A stretch of 33,722 nucleotides of DNA from Candidatus Loosdrechtia aerotolerans (GCA_021646405.1 SOER01000038.1:1-33722), one strand, 5' to 3'; positions 6,321 to 14,632 are shown, numbered from the stretch's first letter. Program-made: numbers and translations. The notes: generated from the letters alone by a model not told the origin.

Positions 6321-9146
6321 TCATTGGGTAAGGTAAGATTTCAGATATTTCCCTGTATAACTTGCTTCTGTTTGTATAATATGCTCCGGTGTACCGCATC
6401 CGACAATATATCCACCTGCATCGCCGCCCTCAGGGCCAAGATCGATAATATAATCGGCAGATTTAATAACATCGAGATTATGTTCCACAACGATAAGGGA
6501 GTGTCCTGCCTCAATTAATTTTTGAAAACAGTTCAGGAGTTTTTGTATATCATCAATATGTAATCCAATAGTAGGTTCATCGAAGATAAAGAGTATCGGG
6601 TCAGTATCTTCATGTGCTATATAAGTTGAAATCTTAAGCCTCTGTGCCTCACCGCCAGACAGGGTTGTAGCTGGCTGGCCGAGCCTCAGGTAACCTAATC
6701 CGGTATCCTCAAGAGATTTTAGTCCTTTTGTAATCCGTGGTGAATCATGAAAGAAGACAATAGCCTCATCTACTGTCATTTCTAATACATCATGGATATT
6801 TTTATTTTTGTATTTTACATCAAGCACCTTCTTATTGAATCGTTTTCCGTTACATTTATCACAGGTAATATCAATATCTGCAAGAAATTGCATATCAATT
6901 GTGGTATAGCCAGCACCCTCGCAGTGTTCGCATCTTCCGCCAACCACATTGAACGAAAAGGAACTGATATCGAGTTTTCGTATCCTGGCATCCCGGGTTA
7001 ATGCAAAGATCCTTCGGATCTCATCAAATACTTTTATATAGGTGATAGGATTAGACCGGGGAGTGCGCCCTATAGGAGACTGATCTACGAGGGTTACATC
7101 AGTAATAAACTGTGTACCTTCAATGTTCTTATGGTTCCCGACAGGTCCGGTATACCCCTGCATCTTTTTCTTCTTGATTGCCCCGTAAAGCGTATCCTGT
7201 ACAAGGGTGCTCTTGCCTGATCCGGATACTCCTGTTACACATATGAGCATGTTCAGAGGAAAAGCAACATCTATTCCTTTCAAATTATTTTGTGAAGCAC
7301 CGTGAAGCATGAGGAGCTTTTTCGTGCGTTTTCTTCGATTCCTGGGTACTTTTATCTCTTTATTACCTTTTAAATATTGTCCGGTAAGTGAAGAGTTATT
7401 GGCTGGCAGACTATGAAATGGGCCGTGGTAGATAACGGTGCCTCCGTTTTCGCCTGCACCGGGTCCGATATCAATAATTTCATCGGCTGCGTTAATAACC
7501 TCTCTTTCATGTTCCACAACAACAACCGTATTTCCAATATTTTTTAGCTGTTTTAAGATCTGTACTAACCTGTCGGTATCCCTTGGGTGAAGTCCGATAC
7601 TCGGTTCATCCAGAATATAGAGGGTATTTACCAGCGAGGAACCTAATGACGTGGTAAGATTAACCCGTTGTGCTTCTCCTCCGGAGAGTGTGCGTGTCAT
7701 ACGGTCTAGGGTAAGATATTCTAATCCTACTTCAATCATGTAAGCGAGCCGCTTTTTAATCTCCTGCAGAAGTAAATGGGCAACAGTTTTTTCATAATCG
7801 GAAAGCCGGAGCTCTTCAAAGAATTGATAAGCCCTCTCGATTGTCATATTGCAAATATCCGATATGTTTTTGTTGTTTAGCATAACACTTAATGCCTGAC
7901 TCTTCAGACGGGTCCCTTTGCAAGTCTGGCACAAAGTGTATCCCCGATACTTACTGAGAAAGACACGGATATGCATCTTGTATTTTTGTTGTTCCAGCTT
8001 TTGAAAAAACTCATAAATACCACAGAAATCCCTGGTTCCTTCTAAAATGAGTTTTACTTGCTCCTTTGTGAGCTTACGGAAAGGGACATGCAGAGGTATG
8101 TGATATTTGGGAGCAGCCTTCTTCATCGATTCAAATAGTGTGCTGTATGCAGGCGAATTCCATGGAACAATAGCCCCCTGATCCAGTGTTTTATTTTGAT
8201 CGGGTATTATAGCATCGAGATTAATATCGATGGTATGTCCAAAACCCTGGCATTTAGGACAGGCACCAACAGGGTTATTAAATGAAAACAGGGGCGGGAC
8301 AGGTTCAGGATATTCAATGTTGCAATAGCTGCAAAAGAACTGTTTACTATATTTTAATTCAATCCATTGAGATTCCTGAATGTCGATACGGTTGCCTTTT
8401 AAAGTTGAATGAAGAGGCAGGTTCTGGGTGTTGTAGAGAATGCTTAAATGTCCGGAGCCCAGGCGATATGCAGTCTCCAGGGCATCCACGAGGCGTTCCT
8501 TAATGACGTCTTTTACAACTAACCGGTCAATAATTCCGTAAACGAACCTTGCAGAACGGATATCCCAATCCTGAGTCTCTGCTGTAATATCAACAATGGT
8601 ATTATCTGCCAGTATCCTTACCAATCCACGCTCTTTCAACAGGTTGATCTGTGTTTGGCTTGCAACTTTCTGGCTTACTGTAATGGGAAATGTGACGAGA
8701 AATTTTGTTCCTTCCGGCAGCGACAGGATGGTATCAACAATATGGGGAACAGAATCTATTTGTACGTGGCGTTTACAATTGCTGCAGTATGTTTTACCGA
8801 TTCGTGCAAATAATAATCGCAGGTAATCATTAATTTCTGTAGCAGTCCCAACGGTTGAACGCCGGTTTTTTACCGGGTTTTTTTGTTGGATAGCTATTGC
8901 GGGGGGAATTCCCTCAATATGGTCTACATCGGGTTTATCCATCTTTTCCAAAAACTGGCGCGCATATGCTGAAAAAGATTCTATGTACCGCCTTTGTCCC
9001 TCTGCAAAAAGGGTATCGAATGCGAGACTGGACTTGCCCGAGCCACTTACCCCTGTAATTACCACAAGTTTTTTATGGGGGATTTCAATCGTAATGTTCT
9101 TTAAATTATGTACCCGTATACCCCGGGCAACAATAGATTTTTTCAT
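6321..9146 (-). CDS. uvrA: Excinuclease ABC subunit A
   Basis: UvrA is the damage-recognition ATPase of nucleotide excision repair and loads UvrB at lesions. At 941 residues it has the standard length. The first ATP-binding half opens with GVSGSGKSS (32-40) and has the RRYIESFSAYARQFL and GIPPAIAIQQKNP motifs. Zinc-finger cysteines appear in CSYCNIEYPEP with CPKCQGFGH, and again in CEHCEGAGYTTIDMQ with CDKCNGKRF. Two LSGGEAQR signature motifs and two Walker B segments (ILDEPSIGLHP and IFDEPTIGLH) are present. No key residue looks lost. A UPF0104 membrane protein gene follows 12 bases downstream. No recognisable SOS operator was seen in front of it, though the LexA box used by this lineage is not known to me. 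Confidence 0.98.
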   Translation of the reverse strand: MKKSIVARGIRVHNLKNITIEIPHKKLVVITGVSGSGKSSLAFDTLFAEGQRRYIESFSAYARQFLEKMDKPDVDHIEGIPPAIAIQQKNPVKNRRSTVGTATEINDYLRLLFARIGKTYCSNCKRHVQIDSVPHIVDTILSLPEGTKFLVTFPITVSQKVASQTQINLLKERGLVRILADNTIVDITAETQDWDIRSARFVYGIIDRLVVKDVIKERLVDALETAYRLGSGHLSILYNTQNLPLHSTLKGNRIDIQESQWIELKYSKQFFCSYCNIEYPEPVPPLFSFNNPVGACPKCQGFGHTIDINLDAIIPDQNKTLDQGAIVPWNSPAYSTLFESMKKAAPKYHIPLHVPFRKLTKEQVKLILEGTRDFCGIYEFFQKLEQQKYKMHIRVFLSKYRGYTLCQTCKGTRLKSQALSVMLNNKNISDICNMTIERAYQFFEELRLSDYEKTVAHLLLQEIKKRLAYMIEVGLEYLTLDRMTRTLSGGEAQRVNLTTSLGSSLVNTLYILDEPSIGLHPRDTDRLVQILKQLKNIGNTVVVVEHEREVINAADEIIDIGPGAGENGGTVIYHGPFHSLPANNSSLTGQYLKGNKEIKVPRNRRKRTKKLLMLHGASQNNLKGIDVAFPLNMLICVTGVSGSGKSTLVQDTLYGAIKKKKMQGYTGPVGNHKNIEGTQFITDVTLVDQSPIGRTPRSNPITYIKVFDEIRRIFALTRDARIRKLDISSFSFNVVGGRCEHCEGAGYTTIDMQFLADIDITCDKCNGKRFNKKVLDVKYKNKNIHDVLEMTVDEAIVFFHDSPRITKGLKSLEDTGLGYLRLGQPATTLSGGEAQRLKISTYIAHEDTDPILFIFDEPTIGLHIDDIQKLLNCFQKLIEAGHSLIVVEHNLDVIKSADYIIDLGPEGGDAGGYIVGCGTPEHIIQTEASYTGKYLKSYLTQ

Positions 9147-9531
9147 AATTTTATAATCACTCTCATTTGGTTATAAAGAATCTTTATTTGGATACAGATA
9201 GACGCGGTTAAACAAGGATGAGTTTCCAAAAGGGGGACTGAGAAGGATTGTTTTACCCTGGCCATATAGGAAACTTCCTTACCAATCTATTATAATACAG
9301 TGGTTTGCAGCGATTTTCCATGTAAAAATAGAGGTCCGTTCAGGAGTTACCCAATACCAGGTTAGATTGTATTTGACTGTGTATTTTATCCCGTGTTTTA
9401 TAGCGATGTGGTTTTTCTAAAGAAAATTATCTGATGTATTCATTGTATTATCAGCGGGACGGAGCATTTATCCGTTGTATGGGGATGTATTGTATGTCAA
9501 ACTCCAGCCAATGCTTCTTCCCTTTTTTATG
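9147..9531. other. Non-coding spacer upstream of uvrA
   Basis: This 385-bp stretch has no convincing open frame. It should contain the uvrA promoter (minus strand), but no clear -35/-10 pair or operator could be picked out. It ends at the left edge of the second MITE-like element. Confidence 0.5.
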
Positions 9532-9773
9532 GTAACTACTCAGGTTCAAGGTTCAGGGTTCAGGGTTAACCCAACTTTCGCAATTCGCCTCCAAGAATTG
9601 TTGTTTTTGGGTATGTATCCCCTTATCGTTCTTGATGTTAAGGGGATTGGTTCACTGAAACGGCTTGTAGTGTAGACTTTTCAGTAACCCCTTGAATTTA
9701 CTGGCTTAGTGGCTTATCTACCCTCGAATTGCGAAAGTTGGGTTAACCCTGAACCGGGAACCTGAATAATTAC
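9532..9773. mobile_element. MITE-like element, copy 2, with different interior
   Basis: The element begins GTAACTACTCAGGTTC and ends with the inverse of GTAATTATTCAGGTTC, so both ends match the other two copies. Its terminal inverted repeats are long, about 50 bases, and run through the heptamer block and into AACCCAACTTTCGCAATTCG; the left arm has one extra AGGGTTC heptamer. The interior (about 9590-9720) is unrelated to copies 1 and 3 and contains a CCCCTTA...TAAGGGG hairpin and a GGTTCACTGAAA...TTTCAGTAACC pairing. No direct duplication is visible at its borders (TTTTTATG against CATTGTTT). Shared ends with unshared cargo suggest a family moved in trans. Confidence 0.7.
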
Positions 9774-10494
9774 CATTGTTTCACATTCCGATATTCGTAT
9801 TTCGAATTTGGTTGCGGCCAAAGGCCGCGCCAGGTGCATTGTATAGGGATTTTCATTTTATGTAAGCGGGTTTACGGGGAGGTGTTGTTATCAGGTTAAT
9901 GATGTTACTATGATGCAACAGTGATTCTTTATGTTGAATTGTTTTTAATCCCGAAGGGATGTCATGATTATAGCAAAAGGCCTCAGAAGAATTGTAAACC
10001 CCGAAGGGGTGACATACTTATAAATAAAAAATGAAAATAACAGCTAAGGTTGTCTGGCGTCAACTATTTTTCCCGTTATCCATTAATCTCAATACCGGTA
10101 TTTCGTGGTATTTATTTCGTACAGAGAGTACCCTTTCTGCAAAAAATTTTTTAGGGTCTTCTTGTTCTTTTTGTTCATAAGGAGGATAGGGCAATGCTGA
10201 GAAGCAACCTGAACACATTTGTCAGTGGTGGATTGTACTTGTGTTACTGACCCTCTTTTGTACATTTGTTAGCCCTCAATGCGATAAATCTTCCCTGTGT
10301 ATATCTCATCCCTCACAATTTCCTGTTTTTCAGAAAAGCCTTATCTTCGTGCTCAGGAGAAAGAATTTTACTGATAATTTACCCGCACAAAACTGAGAAG
10401 ACCCTATTTCCTTTTTCCTCAAGAAATGATCCGTCTAAAAGGCTATTTACAACCAGAGCAACTCTTCGTGGCAGTTTTTTCATGTCAAATGAAT
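9774..10494. other. Gene-free spacer with small hairpins
   Basis: No supported gene lies here. It holds a GCGGCC-AAA-GGCCGC hairpin near 9815, the CCCGAAGGG repeat pair (listed separately), and an AAGGAGG site near 10180 followed by an ATG that opens only an 18-codon frame before TGA (starting MLRSNLNTF). That short frame may be a truncated gene start or chance. The plus-strand open frame at 10266-10619 is antisense to the IS21 remnant and is not a gene. Confidence 0.5.
9947..10022 (+). repeat. Pair of CCCGAAGGG short interspersed repeats
   Basis: Two copies of a 26-base unit start 50 bases apart: AATCCCGAAGGGATGTCATG... (9947-9972) and AACCCCGAAGGGGTGACATA... (9997-10022). Each contains a small CCC-GAA-GGG hairpin with compensating changes in the stem (T-A against C-G), followed by a similar ACAT/TCAT-xx-TTATA tail. 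The paired stem changes show that the hairpin itself is kept. Units like this are common REP-like repeats in many bacterial genomes. Confidence 0.65.
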
Positions 10495-10832
10495 CTAAAG
10501 AAACCGTAACGCCTTATCGACTCCCGTTTGACTTTCCTTCGATGCCAGGTACCGTATCTCCAGATACTCCTTATCTGCCCTCGATGGATTCTTCCTTAAA
10601 TAATCATCTGCCATTCTGAACGATAACCTCTGATTTCACTCCATACTTCTTCAAACGGGTCTTTGCGTGTCCTCCATGTATGGTCTTCCTTGTGTTGACT
10701 GGGCAGCTCTTTGCTGCGTAGATATTTCCGGGCGGTCTTCTCATCCATACCGGCTTTCCTTGCTGCTAAATACTGTGTCCTTTCTGTTTTTATGAGTTTC
10801 ATGAGCATTCCCACTTGCTTGTCTGTGATCAT
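10495..10832 (-). pseudogene. Internally deleted IS21-family transposase (istA) remnant
   Basis: The minus-strand frame from 10832 begins MITDKQVGMLMKLIKTER and continues AARKAGMDEKTARKYLRSK and HTWRTRKDPFEEVWSEI, the typical DNA-binding N-terminus of IstA. After 78 codons it stops. A second, shifted frame (10614-10495) reads NPSRADKEYLEIRYLASKES and VDKALRFL, which matches a segment normally near the C-terminus of IstA. The integrase catalytic core of about 300 residues that should lie between them is absent, and no istB is present. It is a dead internal-deletion relic. The two similar repeats at 10898-10943 fit one IS21 end. Confidence 0.75.
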
Positions 10833-10897
10833 CCAGGTACCCTCCTGTTTCTCGAATTTTCGTTTTCTTGGATAGTCTATTGGTTTTCTTATAAAAC

Positions 10898-10943
10898 GGA
10901 AATTTTAATTGTCGTTGATCGGGAAATTTAATTGTCGCTCATC
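10898..10943. repeat. Tandem repeats resembling an IS21-type element end
   Basis: GGAAATTTTAATTGTCGTTG (10898 on) and GGAAATTTAATTGTCGCTC (10922 on) are near-identical units 24 bases apart, upstream of the istA remnant's start. IS21 elements carry multiple short repeats at each end, so this is probably the upstream end of the decayed element. No matching opposite end was found. Confidence 0.5.
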
Positions 10944-11088
10944 CGTAACCCTTCGTCTTTCGATTCACTTCACCGCTATTCACGGTTATAGTATCTACCA
11001 TACTCCGGAAATTTCTCCCTGCAAGATGAGGGTTTCTCCAGTTGCTCAGTATGTCGTATCACCATGCTGTTGCTACCATCCCGCCAGA

Positions 11089-11116
11089 GTAGAGACGCAA
11101 CATCTTGCGTCTCTAC
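11089..11116. repeat. GTAGAGACGCAA hairpin repeat, copy 1
   Basis: A perfect 12-bp inverted repeat GTAGAGACGCAA / TTGCGTCTCTAC has a four-base CATC loop. The same hairpin with loop AATC occurs at 30942-30969 inside the third MITE-like element. Similar GTAGAGACG palindromes are widespread in unrelated bacterial genomes. Confidence 0.75.
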
Positions 11117-11914
11117 AAGGTCTCACTCCCATATTCATCAGGTCATGCATTACAACTATAGAGAAAACAAACCCTGCCGGAAGTACTTCTAGTCTCAATC
11201 CCTTCTACATCAGGTCAGTCATTGTAACTCCTCCATTATAACCCATTACATGATAATAGTTTAGAAGGCCATTTCCAAACACCCCTTTTTTTTCACCCCT
11301 TTTTATCTGACTTTTCATGGTAAATTTTACGTAAGTATTTGTAAATAAAGGACTAAACACCTGTTTTGTCAAAAATCATTTATAAGGCCAATAACAATAA
11401 GGACTTATAGCGAATTTTTTCACCTTTTTATAAATTCCGTAATCGGTGTTTCCCCGGTCTCGTTATCCCATGTTGAGATAACTGCAATTAATACAATTGC
11501 TTACAAGAATTTTTTCTCATATTCAGGGTTTCAGGGCGATTGCTGAAAACCCCTGTCGTTTCTGCCATTCACGGCAAGTCAGTCTTGCAGGGCAGGAGTT
11601 ATAAGGGTTTTCCGTCTTACCATCCATTTTAGACCGGTAAATACACAGGAGAATTGAAAAGTCATTATAATGGGAGCAGGGAAAATGTCAATACGGAAGT
11701 TACGGTTTATCAGGAAGGGGCAGTGTAAAACTAACAGTTCTGCTTCAGACCGAAGTTATTCAGGCTGTTCATTCTCGTTAAATCGTCTATAAATTCTCTT
11801 TGTTAACCAATCTTTTACATCTTGATGATGTTTGAAAGCCTGTCTTTTTCGTCTTTTGGCCTGCTTATTCCTGTTTGATAGGTCACATAACCCTTCAAAT
11901 GAAAGTTAACAGAG
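11117..11914. other. Gene-free spacer; possible short coding remnant on the minus strand
   Basis: No intact gene is supported. On the minus strand a frame with no start codon (about 11903 down to the stop at 11756) reads a basic C-terminal-like sequence containing NKQAKRRKRQAFKHHQDVK and WLTKRIYRRFNENEQPE; its family is not recognised and it may be a decayed gene end. The plus-strand frame at 10909-11241 overlaps the IS21-end repeats and the hairpin and is judged non-coding. Confidence 0.4.
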
Positions 11915-12005
11915 TAAGCGTAGTGCGGGAAATCTGCATGCTGCGTTTGACAAGGCGGGGACTGGAAACGGGCTTTTGAGCACCGCGCCAGTCCTCGACC
12001 CTACC
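11915..12005 (+). ncRNA. Possible group II intron 3' end (domain V and VI-like hairpins)
   Basis: Bases 11915-11948 match a group II intron domain V in size and layout. The lower helix pairs AAGCGTAG with CTGCGTTT (8 bp, with G-U pairs) and includes an AGC triad. A two-base TG bulge follows on the 3' side, then a short upper helix closed by a GAAA-containing loop. Next comes a second hairpin (10-bp stem with one G-U pair, core GGACTGG/CCAGTCC, 11956-11997) that could be domain VI, then CCCTACC. No intron-encoded reverse transcriptase lies upstream on this strand, so at most this is the 3' relic of an intron. The exact 3' splice site is not determinable here. The fold was done by hand. Confidence 0.45.
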
Positions 12006-12092
12006 GGTGGGTGGGGAGGCGAAAGCCTTCCCTACCCCAATCACTCATATCACGCATATGATCCGGCAGTATTTAAGTGTTTATGTATTGAT

Positions 12093-13544
12093 TCACCTGA
12101 CAAGCTCACCTAACTGTATATGTTTACGAACCACGTCATCAATGTCCTCAAGATATTTCCCTTCCGGAGGATAACACTTGATACCATGAATATAAACATC
12201 CAGGCCGTCGAGTTCTTCTGTTCTGGATACCCTTATGCCAATGGTGTGTTTCAATCCGAAGAATATAGCAAAGCCAAGTCCTCCTGCCCATGCAATAACG
12301 GTTAGAAAGGCAATAAACTGGGCAAGGAATTGCTGTCCTGAGCCTGTAATCAATCCATTTACACCCCCATACGAACCATCGGCAAATATGCCTACGGCAA
12401 GGAGTCCCCACAGCCCGTTAGCCGCATGTACGGATACAGCCCCAAGCGGGTCATCTACTTTAAATTTGTGTTCAACCAGCCAGGTAGACCCACACATCAA
12501 TAGGCCGCCAATAAGTCCGATAATGACGGAAGCCCAGGGCGCTACGTATGCACATGGCCCTGAAATCGCCACAAAACCTGCTAAGGCACCATTACAGGCC
12601 TCGGCTACATTGGCTTTTTTTGTCTTTATGTATGAATATAGGATGACAATAACAGCACCGGCAACACCGGAAAGAAAGGTATTGGATGCGATGATTGAAG
12701 ATCTTAGATCTGATATGGCAAGCGTGCTTCCGGCATCATAAGCGAGCCATCCAAAGGCAAGGATAATCGTACCAAGGATTACATATGCTATGTTATGCCC
12801 TGGCAATACATTTACGGAACCGTCCACATTATATTTACCAATCCTTGGACCCAGTGCCCACGCGCCCATAAACGCACATATTCCACCTGCTGCATGCACC
12901 ACGCCAGAACCTGCAAAATCCTTGACTCCGACCCCTAATGGCAACTTTGCCAGCCAACCCTCACCCCATATCCAATGACCGTAGAATGAGTAAACAAAGA
13001 TATACACCAGAAAACACGCCAGTAAGTAGGCAGAAAATTTAATCCTTTCTGCCACGGCACCGGCTATAATGCTGCCAATAAAGGTTGCAACAACCGCCAT
13101 AAAGATGAAGAGGAGAATCGTTTTTACATCGTAAGTCTCTCCGAGAAGCATAAAACCACTGTAACCAATAAAGGGATTGCCTTTATCAAGCCCGGGCCCA
13201 AGTTCAGAACCTCCGAACATAAGCGCAAAACCAAAAAGCCAGAAAATAAATGCACCTGCCGTTGTCGCCATGAAGCAATGCGTCATATAGCTGAGCATAT
13301 TTTTGGAACTTACAAGGCCACCTAACAATACAAATCCTGCCTGCATAAACAGGATAAGGAAAGCCGCCATGAGTATCCAGGCAAAATTTCCTGAGATATT
13401 CAATCCTTCGAGGCTGTGAGAAAACGTCAATGTACCGTTGGGATCACCTGCATGCGAACAACGTACGCAGAACAAAACCAGGGGGATACTGTATAAGATT
13501 AGCCATCCGAGAGATTTTAATTTCGCGCCTGATATGTTGAGCAT
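12093..13544 (-). CDS. amt: Ammonium transporter (Amt/MEP/Rh family)
   Basis: Amt proteins are trimeric inner-membrane channels for ammonium uptake. The product is 483 residues with an N-terminal hydrophobic signal-like segment and about eleven further membrane segments. The two conserved pore histidines are present, at about residue 217 in DFAGSGVVHAAGG and about 373 in DDPLGAVSVHAANG. GAVAERIKFSAY and the FYGHWIWGEGW segment are also typical. The C-terminal cytoplasmic tail is short and includes the ELDGLDVYIHG element that contacts PII in other systems. The start was set at the third codon of the longest frame because GGAG (13551-13554) abuts the earlier ATG but sits six bases from this one. 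It is the last gene of a PII-like/PII/Amt operon, 12 bases after glnK, consistent with PII control of transport. Confidence 0.95.
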   Translation of the reverse strand: MLNISGAKLKSLGWLILYSIPLVLFCVRCSHAGDPNGTLTFSHSLEGLNISGNFAWILMAAFLILFMQAGFVLLGGLVSSKNMLSYMTHCFMATTAGAFIFWLFGFALMFGGSELGPGLDKGNPFIGYSGFMLLGETYDVKTILLFIFMAVVATFIGSIIAGAVAERIKFSAYLLACFLVYIFVYSFYGHWIWGEGWLAKLPLGVGVKDFAGSGVVHAAGGICAFMGAWALGPRIGKYNVDGSVNVLPGHNIAYVILGTIILAFGWLAYDAGSTLAISDLRSSIIASNTFLSGVAGAVIVILYSYIKTKKANVAEACNGALAGFVAISGPCAYVAPWASVIIGLIGGLLMCGSTWLVEHKFKVDDPLGAVSVHAANGLWGLLAVGIFADGSYGGVNGLITGSGQQFLAQFIAFLTVIAWAGGLGFAIFFGLKHTIGIRVSRTEELDGLDVYIHGIKCYPPEGKYLEDIDDVVRKHIQLGELVR

Positions 13545-13556
13545 GAGCATCTCCTT

Positions 13557-14045
13557 TTAAGGTTGAATATAGTTATTAACATCATGTTTGTCTTTTTGTA
13601 ATTCTGAATAAATCAGGTTTTTACTTTCAACATCCTTCTTAAGAACCTCAACGACCTCGCTGTTTTCTATCTCCGCCTTGGGAGATAATTTCACAACCCT
13701 TCCATTCGCAATGGCACGGTCTCCTACCTCGCCGGTACTTATGCGAATAGCCGATTCTATATGTGATATGAATATCTTACCATCTCCGTTTGCGCCTGTT
13801 TGTGCCCCGTCAATAATCATGTTAACAACCTGATCTACTTCCGCATCCTGAACCACTATTTCAAGTTTTAACTTTTGATGTAAATCTACCTTGTATTGCC
13901 TGCCGCGCCATACCTGCACTGCGCCTAATTCATTTCCGTGTCCTCTAACCTCACTTACCGTCATTCCATCTTTTCCTATCTCCTGTAACGCCGCACTTAT
14001 TGCTGGAAAACGCTCAGGACGAATAACTGCCTCTATTTTCTTCAT
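13557..14045 (-). CDS. glnK: PII family nitrogen regulator with C-terminal extension
   Basis: PII proteins sense ATP/ADP and 2-oxoglutarate and, in the GlnK type, block Amt channels with their T-loop. The protein is 162 residues from the chosen start, about 50 longer than the usual 112. The T-loop region is intact with WRGRQYKVDL (the tyrosine at the usual uridylylation position), and the nucleotide-binding B-loop and C-terminal signature are present as TGANGDGKIF and SAIRISTGEVGDRAI. The final 50 or so residues are a charged extension. The longest frame starts at 14060, but GGAGG lies at 14054-14058 overlapping that ATG and eight bases before the ATG at 14045, which also yields the canonical opening MKKIEAVIRP. 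Its place directly before amt supports a GlnK role. Confidence 0.92.
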   Translation of the reverse strand: MKKIEAVIRPERFPAISAALQEIGKDGMTVSEVRGHGNELGAVQVWRGRQYKVDLHQKLKLEIVVQDAEVDQVVNMIIDGAQTGANGDGKIFISHIESAIRISTGEVGDRAIANGRVVKLSPKAEIENSEVVEVLKKDVESKNLIYSELQKDKHDVNNYIQP

Positions 14046-14053
14046 ATTCGTTT

Positions 14054-14058
14054 CCTCC
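14054..14058 (-). promoter_or_regulatory. Shine-Dalgarno GGAGG that sets the glnK start
   Basis: GGAGG on the minus strand overlaps the first ATG of the long frame (14058-14060) and is spaced eight bases from the ATG at 14045. This favours the shorter protein. Confidence 0.7.
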
Positions 14059-14078
14059 ATAAATTTCTATAATAAAGG

Positions 14079-14501
14079 TTACGCGTAAACATCGGTAACT
14101 TCTAACGGTTTTTTTTCAGGTATTTCATCTATGTTTAGTTCTTCTTTCGGCTGCATCCTTACCCATCTGCCTTTTTCTGTTGTAACGCCCTCTTGAATTA
14201 CTTCAGACTTTAATCTCAACGCATACTCATACTCCCCGTTGTTTCCATCTTTTTCATACAAAAGATTGTCGATGTTACTAACCACTTCATCAACGTCTTC
14301 GTCAATCAAAATAACCTCAATCTTTGCATGTGATATCAAGTCTACAACATATTCCTCACCCCGCCAGAAAACAGTCCGGGCTGCGCTTTGCTGACCATCT
14401 CTTATGTATGCTATTTTCAATACAGGATATCCCATTAATTTAAAATAGTTTTTTGCAGCATATACCGTCCTGGGTTTCACCAATGCTGTTACTCTTTTCA
14501 T
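14079..14501 (-). CDS. Divergent PII-like protein lacking the nucleotide-binding B-loop
   Basis: The first 75 residues of this 140-residue protein follow the PII fold: MKRVTALVKPRTVYAAKNYF, then VFWRGEEYVVDLISHAKIEV, with the tyrosine of the T-loop kept. Past there it departs from the family. Where PII has T-G-x-x-G-D-G-K-I-F, this protein has YEKDGNNGEYEYALRLKSEV, and the C-terminal RTGE signature is replaced by VTTEKGRWVRMQPKEE and an acidic tail. ATP/2-oxoglutarate binding of the normal kind is therefore doubtful. It lies 18 bases upstream of glnK in the same operon and is the first gene after the sigma-54 promoter. AAAGG about eight bases before the ATG fits translation. It could act as a PII partner or a constitutive T-loop donor; this is inference. 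Confidence 0.8.
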   Translation of the reverse strand: MKRVTALVKPRTVYAAKNYFKLMGYPVLKIAYIRDGQQSAARTVFWRGEEYVVDLISHAKIEVILIDEDVDEVVSNIDNLLYEKDGNNGEYEYALRLKSEVIQEGVTTEKGRWVRMQPKEELNIDEIPEKKPLEVTDVYA

Positions 14502-14567
14502 TGCTTGTACCTTTCATTAAAAAATTTTGTAATCTTAGACGCATACGTCTTCCTCGGTGCTCTAGAA

Positions 14568-14582
14568 GCAACCAAAGTACCA
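14568..14582 (-). promoter_or_regulatory. Sigma-54 promoter of the PII-like/glnK/amt operon
   Basis: On the minus strand the sequence reads TGGTACTTTGGTTGCT, against the sigma-54 consensus TGGCACG-N4-TTGCW. The GG and GC dinucleotides are exactly ten bases apart as required. Transcription would start about a dozen bases further on, leaving roughly 50 bases of leader before the ATG at 14501. The gene upstream on the same strand encodes a sigma-54 activator with GAFTGA, the expected partner. Confidence 0.8.
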
Positions 14583-14601
14583 CGTAAATATAGAAAATAA
14601 A

Positions 14602-14632
14602 AAAGCCACTTAAGAGATTCCTAAGTGGCTTT
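14602..14632 (-). terminator. Intrinsic terminator behind the sigma-54 activator gene
   Basis: An 11-bp stem (14602-14612 with 14622-14632, core GCCACTTA/TAAGTGGC) is followed on the minus strand by a run of six T. It lies about 190 bases past the activator's stop codon and 20 bases before the sigma-54 promoter, so it separates the two transcription units. Confidence 0.85.

Noticed and set aside
9947-10022. Possible CRISPR repeats
   Set aside because: Only two units exist, they are imperfect and hairpin-based with stem changes, and no cas genes are present. This fits REP-like repeats instead. No other CRISPR-like array was found in the window.
10266-10619. A 117-codon plus-strand frame
   Set aside because: It is antisense to the IS21 istA remnant, which has real family motifs on the other strand.
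10909-11241. A 110-codon plus-strand frame
   Set aside because: It crosses the IS21-end repeats and the GTAGAGACGCAA hairpin, lacks a ribosome site, and resembles no family.
12235-12741. A 168-codon plus-strand frame antisense to amt
   Set aside because: It mirrors the codon structure of the amt gene (proline/alanine-rich antisense of a membrane protein) and is a shadow frame. The same applies to 20024-20392 and 20630-21025 opposite the Amt sensor gene.
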